In this document: positions 1 to 7,449 of the stretch, one piece after another
How the letters are laid out: each line of letters starts with the position of its first letter
Numbering within the stretch: position 1 is the first letter of the stretch
Origin: Virgibacillus aidingensis
GTDB taxonomy: Bacteria; Bacillota; Bacilli; Bacillales; Amphibacillaceae
NCBI RefSeq assembly: GCF_010994035.1
Contig: NZ_WIXN01000004.1
Coordinates: 124,001-188,000, forward strand
Reading direction: 5' to 3'
Length of the DNA: 64,000 nucleotides
Program-made: the position numbers and the translations under genes
Notes under the pieces: generated by a model
Database searches by the model: none
What the model was told of the DNA's origin: nothing
The model's input: only the letters and a program-made list of their open reading frames with translations

Positions 1-822
1 ATCATGCGGGAAATTGGCGCCGATCCGGATAACCCGGTGGAAACCTGGGACGACCTGGTGGAAATCGCCGGGAAAGCTTCCATTATTAATGATGGAAATG
101 TAGAACGGTTTGGTTTCTCTGCAAGCATGTCCGGCTGGTACTTTTACTCCCTGGCCTGGTCCAATGGCGGTGAAATACTAAAAGATGATTTGACTACTGT
201 TATGTTCGACTCCCCGGAAGCAGCAGAAGGTGTGCAGCTTTGGAAGGAAATGATTGAAGATCAGCTGATGATGCCCCCGGTAGGAGGAACCAGCACAAGC
301 GGATCCAGCGCCGGAGAATCCCTATCCCAGAGCTTTTTTGATGAAACGACGGCGTTAACGATAGCAAGCACCGGAAGTCTGGGACAATACAGCAGTAATG
401 TTGACTTTGACCTTGGCACCACCTTTTTGCCTAGATTTGATGAGTATGCGGTAGCGACAGGCGGAGCAAACCTGGCAATCATTGATACAGATTCTGAGGA
501 AAAACAGAATGCCGCCTGGGAATTTATAAAATTCATGACTTCTACGGATGAAGCCGTATATTTTGCAAAAGAAACAGGATATTTGCCAATTCGTCAATCT
601 GCCCTGGATTCAGAAGAACTGCAGGCGTATTATGAGGAAAACCCCATCTATATTCCGGCCATTGAGCAATTGGAATATGCGAAAGAAGCGCCGAGGTCCG
701 AGCATACTCTAAGAATTGAATCAGAAGTGAACAAGGCGATGGAAAAAGCAGTTACCAGCGATATGACAGCGCAGGAGGCACTGACAGAAGCAGCAGATAT
801 TATACGAGATGTGTTGGAATAG
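1..822 (+). CDS. ABC transporter extracellular solute-binding protein, family 1 (5' end outside window)
   Basis: This is the C-terminal 273 residues of a periplasmic-type binding protein; the open frame runs through base 1, so signal peptide and start lie upstream. The visible part has the family-1 (UgpB/MalE-like) layout: a WDDLVE segment, an aromatic SGWYFYSLAWSNGG stretch, a glycine/serine-rich loop around residue 95, and the late WEFIKFMTSTDEAVYFAKETG motif typical of glycerol-3-phosphate and sugar binding proteins. It would capture substrate outside the membrane for an ABC importer whose other genes are probably upstream. The two genes that follow encode phosphatase-type enzymes, which hints at an organophosphate substrate such as a glycerophosphodiester. 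Family assignment is firm; substrate is inference. Confidence 0.85.
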   Translation: MMREIGADPDNPVETWDDLVEIAGKASIINDGNVERFGFSASMSGWYFYSLAWSNGGEILKDDLTTVMFDSPEAAEGVQLWKEMIEDQLMMPPVGGTSTSGSSAGESLSQSFFDETTALTIASTGSLGQYSSNVDFDLGTTFLPRFDEYAVATGGANLAIIDTDSEEKQNAAWEFIKFMTSTDEAVYFAKETGYLPIRQSALDSEELQAYYEENPIYIPAIEQLEYAKEAPRSEHTLRIESEVNKAMEKAVTSDMTAQEALTEAADIIRDVLE

Positions 823-856
823 AAAAAAGAGATAGATGACAAAGGGGAATGCTATA

Positions 857-1579
857 GTGAATATTCATATTAGACATGGGATTGAAGGGGCAAAAGAGGC
901 AAAAGGACTGGCGGTCATTATCGATGTTTTTCGAGCTTTTTCCGTGGCGTGCTATATTGCCGACAAAGACCCAAAGTCGCTCATTGCCGTGGGAAACATA
1001 GAGGAAGCCTACTGCTTAAAAGAAGAGGAAGGTAAAAATGCAGTACTGATAGGTGAAAGAGAAAGCGTTATGCAGCCTGGCTTTGATTACGGCAACTCCC
1101 CTTCCAGTGTAAAAGACGTGAATTTTTGGCAACAAACGGTCATTCATACAACAAGTGCCGGTACACAGGGCATTGTCAATGCAAAGCAAGCTGAGGAAAT
1201 TATCACAGGGAGTTTCGTCAATGTCCAGGCTATTGTCCATTATATCAGGAAAAAAAATCCTGAAACAGTCACTTTGGTGTGTATGGGCTGGTGTGGAACG
1301 GAAGCGGCAGATGAAGATCAATTTTGTGCAGAATATATTCAAAAAGCACTGCTCGGAGTTGATAATGATTTTGACGGGATCATTGAATTTCTGCGTAATA
1401 AAAGCAGCACGCCAAGTTTTATGACTGAAGCTGCTTCCAAAGAAGAGGCATTGGAAGACTTTGATTTATGCCTTGCATTAGACCGTTTTGATTTTGTGTT
1501 GAGATCTGTGGAGCACCATGGGCAGATTCACCTGCAAAAGGAGGTTGTCCCGTGCGTGGCTCACAAAAGCGTGTTTTGA
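857..1579 (+). CDS. ComB-like 2-phosphosulfolactate phosphatase family protein
   Basis: The protein matches the ComB family: early IDVFRAFSVACYIA motif, LIGERES, a GNSPSSV segment, TTSAGTQG, and a VCMGW..E..DE..CAEYI stretch. ComB enzymes are Mg-dependent phosphatases that remove phosphate from 2-phosphosulfolactate in coenzyme M synthesis; in Bacilli the relatives (YitC type) are poorly characterised. I chose the GTG at 857 because AAAGGGG sits about 9 bases before it and the protein then begins NIHIRHG as relatives do; an in-frame ATG at 836 is the alternative. It lies 34 bases after the binding-protein gene and its 3' end overlaps the next gene by 28 bases, so the three are probably one transcript. 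True substrate here is unknown. Confidence 0.75.
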   Translation: MNIHIRHGIEGAKEAKGLAVIIDVFRAFSVACYIADKDPKSLIAVGNIEEAYCLKEEEGKNAVLIGERESVMQPGFDYGNSPSSVKDVNFWQQTVIHTTSAGTQGIVNAKQAEEIITGSFVNVQAIVHYIRKKNPETVTLVCMGWCGTEAADEDQFCAEYIQKALLGVDNDFDGIIEFLRNKSSTPSFMTEAASKEEALEDFDLCLALDRFDFVLRSVEHHGQIHLQKEVVPCVAHKSVF

Positions 1580-2886
1580 TTATCGGTGCAGATGGGCTCA
1601 GGCCGGACATGATCACCAGGGAACAGATGCCAGTGCTCACGGAATTAATGGAGAATGGCACAAGATACAGTAATTTCAAAAGCGCCTATCCTTCAGAAAC
1701 AAGGGTAAGCATGTCCACGCTGACCACAGGTGTGTATCCCGGGAAACACGGTATTGTGGCCAATCTGATGTACATGCCTGGTTTTAAGGAAAACTTTGTA
1801 CAGACCGGGAACCACCTGCATTTACTTTCATACGAAGAAGAAACAGGGGAACCAATCCTGATGGCCCCTACCCTGGGAGACCGGCTTAATAAACGGGGAA
1901 TGCAGCTGTCTGCAGCTGCATCCAGCTCCCCGGGTGCATCCCTATTATGGAATATCCATCATCCCGAGAAAATTATGAATCCTGCAACAGACTATGGACA
2001 AAGTACTCTAGCCGAAATTCATAAAAAGTATGCAACTGATCTTACCGAGGACATAGACGGGGTAAAACGAAAAAAATCTTTATGGGCTCTCCAAGCCTTT
2101 ATTTCCGAACAATTGAAGGCTGAAGCCAACCGGGTCTTGGTCCTCTGGCTTGCAGAGCCTGATTCCAGTCAGCATTATTACGGGCTGGGATCCAGGGAAA
2201 ATCTGCAGGCATTAAGAATGGTGGATGAATGCCTGAAGGAAGTGCTTGACCACATCAAAAAGCTTGGCATGCAGGAGGACACGGATATTTTATTTTTAAG
2301 TGACCATGGTCATTCTACAGTGGAAGCGATTGGTTCTTTAACGGACCATGTGGACAAAGCCTGTGTTGAGCTGAACATCAATAACCAATTCACAGCTGTC
2401 GGAAATTATATTTATGGAAAGCATGGCACAGCTCCAGCATACAATGATTGGGCGGCTTTGATCAGATGGCTGCAAAGACAGGATTGGTGCGGCACTATTT
2501 ATACGGATAAAAGTCTTGGCAAATTTGCTGGTGTATTCTCCATAGAAGAAATACTCGGCCCAATTACGCATAACCGGGCACCTGAACTGATCATTAATCC
2601 TGTTGGCACAAATGAGGAAAATGAACATGGCATTCCCGGAACAGTGAAGACACTCACAGATTCCAACATTTTGCGTGCCTCCCATGGAACTATGTCACCT
2701 TATGACAGACATGCTGTATGTATAGGCAGCGGTCCAAGTTTTGAGCGGGGAAAAACGGATGAGGGAGTGTATAGTATTGTAGATATTGTACCAACTATTT
2801 GCGAAATATTAGGGCTGGATGAAGATGGATTTGATGGAAGATCGTTATTAAATGAGTGTCACATAACGCCCACCAATAATAGGTAG
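1552..2886 (+). CDS. Alkaline-phosphatase-superfamily phosphodiesterase (type I phosphodiesterase / nucleotide pyrophosphatase family)
   Basis: A 444-residue cytoplasmic-looking enzyme with no signal peptide. Metal-site motifs of the superfamily are visible in order: IIGADGLRPD (first Asp), the TRVSMSTLTTG nucleophile region followed by YPGKHGI, AEPDSSQHYYG, FLSDHGHSTV and RASHGTMSPYDRH near the end. Such enzymes hydrolyse phosphodiester or phosphomonoester bonds with two zinc ions. The start is GTG at 1552 with AAGGAGG seven bases upstream, inside the end of the ComB-like gene, so translation is probably coupled. With the upstream binding protein and ComB-like phosphatase it suggests uptake and stepwise dephosphorylation of an organophosphate. 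The exact substrate cannot be read from sequence. Confidence 0.85.
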   Translation: MRGSQKRVLIIGADGLRPDMITREQMPVLTELMENGTRYSNFKSAYPSETRVSMSTLTTGVYPGKHGIVANLMYMPGFKENFVQTGNHLHLLSYEEETGEPILMAPTLGDRLNKRGMQLSAAASSSPGASLLWNIHHPEKIMNPATDYGQSTLAEIHKKYATDLTEDIDGVKRKKSLWALQAFISEQLKAEANRVLVLWLAEPDSSQHYYGLGSRENLQALRMVDECLKEVLDHIKKLGMQEDTDILFLSDHGHSTVEAIGSLTDHVDKACVELNINNQFTAVGNYIYGKHGTAPAYNDWAALIRWLQRQDWCGTIYTDKSLGKFAGVFSIEEILGPITHNRAPELIINPVGTNEENEHGIPGTVKTLTDSNILRASHGTMSPYDRHAVCIGSGPSFERGKTDEGVYSIVDIVPTICEILGLDEDGFDGRSLLNECHITPTNNR

Positions 2887-2932
2887 GGGTTAATTTTGAA
2901 TGTTCGGGAAAAATGCCAGAAAGGGACAGATT

Positions 2933-3086
2933 GGTCCAGGAGGAATGGATGCAAAGACTTTATAGGATGGCATTCTATTTGCCGCTGGACAGGAGAAAGT
3001 AAAATGCGATGGACATCGTGGAAATTGACCCGACGATCGATTTCCGCAATTTGACCAGCAGGAAAGCTGTATATGTGATATTGTAA
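2933..3086 (+). pseudogene. C-terminal relic of an arginase/agmatinase/formiminoglutamase-family gene
   Basis: Read in one frame from about 2936, the DNA encodes GPGGMDAKTL, a stop, then DGILFAAGQEKVK; after a one-base shift near 3005 it continues as AMDIVEIDPTIDFRNLTSR and ends at a TAA at 3084-3086. This is the typical C-terminal end of ureohydrolases (a GPGG turn, then DIVE-x-(N/D)P followed by D-x-x-x-x-TSR/TAR). Nothing recognisable as the metal-binding N-terminal two thirds precedes it, so this is a truncated, frameshifted remnant with no expected function. It marks a deletion or rearrangement between the phosphodiesterase gene and the peptide operon. Confidence 0.6.
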
Positions 3087-3137
3087 TTTATGAAAGTGAA
3101 GTAACCCCAGTCAGTAGGATTGTTCGTAAACATTAAT

Positions 3138-3170
3138 CCCTCAATCCCTTGGTATACAAAGGATTGAGGG
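3138..3170. repeat. Perfect 10-bp inverted repeat (possible terminator)
   Basis: CCCTCAATCC at 3138-3147 pairs exactly with GGATTGAGGG at 3161-3170 around a 13-base loop. It lies between the plus-strand phosphodiesterase cluster and the minus-strand peptide operon, where a bidirectional terminator would be expected. Neither side has a clean T-run, so termination is only a possibility. Confidence 0.45.
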
Positions 3171-3480
3171 TAAAAAAATCATACTCATTATATTGCTGAA
3201 TCTTAAGACGGACATCCTAGATTTCCAGTGGAAGATCCATCCCAACTTTTTGAAACACTTTCTTTTACCCAACTGCAGGCATTGTTGTGTGGTAAATCCT
3301 CTTCGTTTGTTGTAAAAACTCCTTCAGGCAGCTGTTGTAACTCTCTTCCCTGCTTAAGCTTGTTTCCATTTCAATAAATGTTACAAGCAACAGTGCAAAT
3401 CAAATAATGATCCCATGCGCACGAATCCATCTTTTAAGTGATGAAAGCTGTCAAATCCTAGGCACCAATAGCTTTTTTTA
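3160..3480 (-). pseudogene. Decayed minus-strand reading frame, unidentified
   Basis: The rest of the 2887-3607 gap has no intact gene. On the minus strand a broken frame can be followed from about 3480 down to 3160, for example EMETSLSREESYNSCLKEF and, after a stop, KKVFQKVGMDLPLEI. The composition looks protein-like but is interrupted by several stops. I do not recognise the parent gene. A transposase relic is possible and cannot be supported from the sequence alone. Confidence 0.2.
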
Positions 3481-3607
3481 AATAACTCATCATTCTATTA
3501 AAAAACCATTTTTCTAACCTTCCCCTGTTCCTTGAACTATGCTCCAACACTCCATATGCCTACTCAAAAATCAATCTAAATTAAATCTATCCTCACTTAA
3601 TGTTTCA

Positions 3608-4435
3608 TTAACCAGCCAAAAATTCCCTCACAAGCTTAAGGTATTTTTCATTTTCTTCAACATGTGGAGAATGTCCGCTATTTTCAAACTTAATATACGT
3701 ATTGTTTGGAATTTTGACAGCCATTTCATCTGAATATTCTACCGGTGTAACCCAATCATGTATACCTACAGTAATTAAAACCGGGCAAGTGATTTGGTTC
3801 AGCCGGTCACTGACATCATATTGTTTTTTATTTACCTTGAATGCATAGTTATGTGTTTCATAGCGGAAATAAGTATTGTTCAGTTTCTCTTCAGCTGCTT
3901 TTTCATCCCATTCCACAGTGTACAAAGGAAGAATAGCCTTCGTCATCTCACGGAATTCCTCATTTGACCGCACTTCACCGCCGAATAAGCGGTCAAGCAT
4001 TTCTTTATTTATGCCAGGCAAGTTACTTTTCATTGCTTTATCGATAGACAAATGATTATTTTTATTATTTGGTGCAGTATCACGTAAAATAATAGATTTT
4101 ACGCGTTCTGGATAACGAAGCACATATTCTAAAGTTAAAAATCCTCCATAACTTCCACCAAGCATATGAACTTCTTCAATCCCTAAATACTCCCTTAACG
4201 CATCAATATCACTTATCCATTGTTCATGAGTATATGGGGGGACTGTTTCCGATCTTCCAGATCCACGATTATCCAAAAAAACAAGGCGGTATGTATCCCC
4301 GAGGTCGGAAAATGCTTTGACATCTCCCCGGCAATCACTCATTCCTGGACCTCCATGGATAAAAAAGATCGTTTCACCTTCCTCATTACCATGTACTTCA
4401 TAATATATTTTACAACCATTTAATGTAACGTACAT
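3608..4435 (-). CDS. Alpha/beta hydrolase, proline iminopeptidase-like (copy 2 of a tandem pair)
   Basis: A 275-residue cytoplasmic alpha/beta hydrolase. The oxyanion-region motif HGGPG is at residues 27-31, the DNRGSGRS strand-turn typical of prolyl aminopeptidases is near 55-62, the nucleophile elbow is GGSYGG with Ser95, the acid lies in the GIHDWVTP segment and the catalytic His in the late GHSPH segment. Family members release N-terminal proline or act on amino-acid amides, esters or lactones. It is the last gene of the peptide operon, 100 bases downstream of a close paralog, with a good AGGAGG site before ATG 4435. Peptide trimming after uptake is the most natural role; an esterase/lactonase role is possible. 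Confidence 0.8.
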   Translation of the reverse strand: MYVTLNGCKIYYEVHGNEEGETIFFIHGGPGMSDCRGDVKAFSDLGDTYRLVFLDNRGSGRSETVPPYTHEQWISDIDALREYLGIEEVHMLGGSYGGFLTLEYVLRYPERVKSIILRDTAPNNKNNHLSIDKAMKSNLPGINKEMLDRLFGGEVRSNEEFREMTKAILPLYTVEWDEKAAEEKLNNTYFRYETHNYAFKVNKKQYDVSDRLNQITCPVLITVGIHDWVTPVEYSDEMAVKIPNNTYIKFENSGHSPHVEENEKYLKLVREFLAG

Positions 4436-4535
4436 TGTTATCCTCCTGTCAGATATATCTTAAATAAACCTTCTGCATAATTGCACGATTATCCTGGAGT
4501 AAACTCAGGAAAAAACTCAAGGTATATTTCTACGC

Positions 4536-5402
4536 TTAAGGTACCTCTGCTATAATTTCATCTTCATTTAACTCGCTTTTTAAAAACTTTTCCAAATAAG
4601 ATATATAATAATCTTCCTGCTCTCTTACTAAAGAGTGTCCATAATTCTCAAACAGTACGAAGATAGAATTTGGAATCAAATCTGCAATGACCCTGGAATA
4701 CGCTGAAGGGATAATCCAATCATGTTTCCCTGCAACCACTAGAGCGGGAACTGAAATTTCGGGCAATCTACTTTTCAGATCAAAGGTCTTCAAATTTTCA
4801 TGAAAAGCTGCATTATGTGTAGCGTAATGAAAATAAATTTGTTCCAATTTTTTCCTCTGTGCCTCTTTATCTTGTTTCATCGCATATAATGGAAGGATTT
4901 TTTTATATAATTCTTTGAAATCTTTATTTGATTTTACTTTACCACCAAACAACCTTTCCAGTTCTTCCTTGTCAATTCCCGTTTTATCACTGTCAAGTGC
5001 ATTATGAATAGCTTTATAATGATGTTCATTATCGGGTGCGGTAACATTCAGAACGATGGATTTGGTGTGATCTGGATACTTTAAAACATATTCCTGTACA
5101 ATAAATCCTCCGTAAGAGGAACCGTGCAGGATGATTTTTTCTAACCCCAGCTTTTTTCGCAGTTCATCGATATCATCTATCCATTGTTCATGTGAATATG
5201 GCGGAACATCTGCTGACCTGCCTGAACCTCTCATGTCTAAAAATACCAATTGGTATTGTTCCTCTAATTTTTTAAAAGTTACAATATCACTTCGGCAATC
5301 GCCAAGACCCGGACCTCCATGAATAAAAAAGATAGTATCCGAAGCATCGGATGAACCATGGATCTCGTAATATAACTGACAGCCATTTATTATTTCCATC
5401 AT
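4536..5402 (-). CDS. Alpha/beta hydrolase, proline iminopeptidase-like (copy 1 of a tandem pair)
   Basis: A 288-residue paralog of the next gene downstream, sharing HGGPGLGDCRSD, DMRGSGRSADVPPYSHEQW, the nucleophile elbow GSSYGG (Ser96), the acid segment GKHDWIIP and the catalytic-His segment GHSL. Two start codons (5402 and 5399) are possible; a GAGAAGTG site upstream serves either. No signal peptide, so it acts in the cytoplasm. It follows the OppC-like permease gene by 65 bases. The two hydrolases are similar along their length but clearly diverged, so the duplication is not recent and the copies may prefer different N-terminal residues. A C-terminal extension (DEDEIIAEVP-like acidic tail) distinguishes it from its partner. 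Confidence 0.8.
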   Translation of the reverse strand: MMEIINGCQLYYEIHGSSDASDTIFFIHGGPGLGDCRSDIVTFKKLEEQYQLVFLDMRGSGRSADVPPYSHEQWIDDIDELRKKLGLEKIILHGSSYGGFIVQEYVLKYPDHTKSIVLNVTAPDNEHHYKAIHNALDSDKTGIDKEELERLFGGKVKSNKDFKELYKKILPLYAMKQDKEAQRKKLEQIYFHYATHNAAFHENLKTFDLKSRLPEISVPALVVAGKHDWIIPSAYSRVIADLIPNSIFVLFENYGHSLVREQEDYYISYLEKFLKSELNEDEIIAEVP

Positions 5403-5467
5403 GAATTATCACTTCTCTCACTTTGGGTTGAATTTCTTTTCCCAGGACTAAATCATCTGGAAAAACT

Positions 5468-6358
5468 TTATTTTCCTAGATGCTTTGGGTCGAGCATATC
5501 GCGTAAACCATCACCTAAAAAGTTATAAGCAAGTACGACAAGTGTTATTGCCACACCAGGCAGTACTCCGAGTATTGGTGCTGTCCAAATATATTGCTGT
5601 GCATTTTGGAGCATATTCCCCCAGGTTGCAGTTGGTGGCTGAATGCCCAATCCCAAATAACTTATAGCACTTTCAGTTAATATTGCCCAGGCTATCCCCA
5701 GCGTACTAGCAACAATAATAGATGGTATTGTCTGCGGAATAACATGTTTTATCAATGTTCGCATTGATGAGGAACCCATTGCATTAGAAGCTTCCACAAA
5801 TTCAGTTTCCTTCCATTTCAACGTTTCCCCATAAACAACTCTGGCAATTTCCATCCAGGAAGTAAAGGCAATGACCAATACTACCATCATTGGACTTTTT
5901 CCGAGTACAGTCAGTGCTACTAAGGCGAGGAAAAAGTTCGGAATAGACAGCATAGCTTCAGTAAACCGCATCAATACTGTATCAATCCACCCGCCAAAAT
6001 ACCCTGCTGCAGAACCAATAAGTCCGCCAATTAAAACTGTAAAAATCATAGAACCCAAACCAACCAGCAATGTGATTTGCCCGCCGTACAGCATTCTGCT
6101 TAATACATCTCTTCCAAGATCATCTGTTCCAAGTGGATGCTCAGCTGACCATGATGCAAGTGCATTCGCCGGATCTACAGCATCAGGATTGACTGTCCAT
6201 ATGAAGGGTCCAAGAAAAACACCCACATGAATAACTACTAAAAAAACAAATGCTGAAAATGCAACTTTATTTTTTAAAAGCTGGCGAAAAAAAGAACGAA
6301 ATCGGGAAGTTGGTATTACATTTTCTCCTTTTACATTTGCTTCAGCTGTTTGACTCAT
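5468..6358 (-). CDS. Peptide ABC transporter permease, OppC/DppC type
   Basis: A 296-residue inner-membrane protein with about six membrane segments. The N-terminal OppC_N-type segment (FRQLLKNKVAFSAFVFLVV) is followed by HPLGTDDLGRDVLSRMLYGG, the hallmark of DppC/OppC subunits, and the cytoplasmic coupling region EFVEASNAMGSS with a following GIQPPTATWGNML motif. It forms the channel with the OppB-like protein encoded just upstream. The ATG at 6358 has a GGAGGTG site. Order in the operon is binding protein, OppB, OppC, hydrolases. Substrate class (oligopeptide or dipeptide) is inferred from the peptidase genes on both sides. Confidence 0.92.
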   Translation of the reverse strand: MSQTAEANVKGENVIPTSRFRSFFRQLLKNKVAFSAFVFLVVIHVGVFLGPFIWTVNPDAVDPANALASWSAEHPLGTDDLGRDVLSRMLYGGQITLLVGLGSMIFTVLIGGLIGSAAGYFGGWIDTVLMRFTEAMLSIPNFFLALVALTVLGKSPMMVVLVIAFTSWMEIARVVYGETLKWKETEFVEASNAMGSSSMRTLIKHVIPQTIPSIIVASTLGIAWAILTESAISYLGLGIQPPTATWGNMLQNAQQYIWTAPILGVLPGVAITLVVLAYNFLGDGLRDMLDPKHLGK

Positions 6359-6411
6359 AGTACACCTCCATTCGCAAAATCTCTTATTGGAAACCAGATT
6401 TTTTTCGTTAT

Positions 6412-7350
6412 TTAACCAACATTTTTTACTCTAGGATCAACTTTGGAATAAATAATATCAACGATAAAATTAGATATTATCACCACAATAGTTACTATAA
6501 CAGTTACACCCATTACCAGATTATAATCACGGCCTTCTGCTGCCTCTACAATAAGCCTGCCAATTCCCGGCCAGCCAAACACAGATTCAACAATTACAGT
6601 GCCGCTAAGCAGCCTTGGAATTAACACACCAATAATAGAAATAACCGGAATCAGCGCATTACGTAAGGCGTGACTGTAAATGACTACTCTTTCCTTTAAT
6701 CCCTTTGCACGAGAGGTTCGGATAAAGTTTTGTGAAACTACTTCCAACATGGAAGAACGTGTAAACCTAACAATAGTAGGCAATGTAGCTGTTGACAATA
6801 TAATGACGGGCATAAGGGATGATGTAAATTGTTCCATTAAACTTGCACCACCGACCCCCGAAGATGGAAGCCAGCCCAATTGAACAGAAAATAACAGAAT
6901 GAACATAATTGCCAACCAAAAAGAAGGAACGGATAATCCTATGACACTACCAAAATTAATTACATGATCCTGCCATTTATTACGCTTTTTAGCAGATAGT
7001 ATACCTAAAATAATCCCGACAATTACAGAAATGAGAATTGTCCAGACGGCTAACTGCAAGGTATAGGGAACTCTTTCCATTATACGGTCCATCACCGGTT
7101 CGCCGCTTGAGAGGGAAAGGCCCAGATCTCCCTGAAAGGCATTAACCAGCCAATTGCCATAGCGAACGACTACAGGATCATTTAATCCAAGCTGTTCAGC
7201 AATAGCCTGTCTTTCTTCTTCTGTTGCATCGAGCCGCATCATGGAAGATGGTCCTCCCGGGGCTAAGTTCATAAGAAAAAACGTAATAATTGTAACGATA
7301 AGAATCAATACGATACTTTGACCAAAACGTTTAATAACAAACTGCAGCAC
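6412..7350 (-). CDS. Peptide ABC transporter permease, OppB/DppB type
   Basis: A 312-residue permease with an N-terminal membrane segment (FGQSIVLILIVTIITFFLM), the LAPGGP motif, LGLNDPVVVRYGNW, a short GDLGLSLSSGEPV region and the coupling motif FIRTSRAKGLKERVV, all standard for DppB. The start is GTG at 7350, seven bases after GGGAGG. It pairs with the OppC-like gene 53 bases downstream. A strong hairpin separates it from the binding-protein gene upstream, which would allow less permease than binding protein to be made. Confidence 0.92.
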   Translation of the reverse strand: MLQFVIKRFGQSIVLILIVTIITFFLMNLAPGGPSSMMRLDATEEERQAIAEQLGLNDPVVVRYGNWLVNAFQGDLGLSLSSGEPVMDRIMERVPYTLQLAVWTILISVIVGIILGILSAKKRNKWQDHVINFGSVIGLSVPSFWLAIMFILLFSVQLGWLPSSGVGGASLMEQFTSSLMPVIILSTATLPTIVRFTRSSMLEVVSQNFIRTSRAKGLKERVVIYSHALRNALIPVISIIGVLIPRLLSGTVIVESVFGWPGIGRLIVEAAEGRDYNLVMGVTVIVTIVVIISNFIVDIIYSKVDPRVKNVG

Positions 7351-7379
7351 TCCAATTCCTCCCTTCTTTTAAATAGGAT

Positions 7380-7405
7380 GGGGGTTCCCGGGAAGGAGAA
7401 CCCCC
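7380..7405 (-). terminator. Intercistronic hairpin between binding-protein and OppB genes
   Basis: GGGGGTTC (7380-7387) pairs perfectly with GAACCCCC (7398-7405) around a 10-base loop. There is no T-run after it on the minus strand, so it is more likely an RNA-stabilising or partially terminating element that raises binding-protein expression relative to the permeases. Confidence 0.55.
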
Positions 7406-7449
7406 TCAACAATTCATCAGATTGAACACAGAGCCTGTTAGATTTTATC

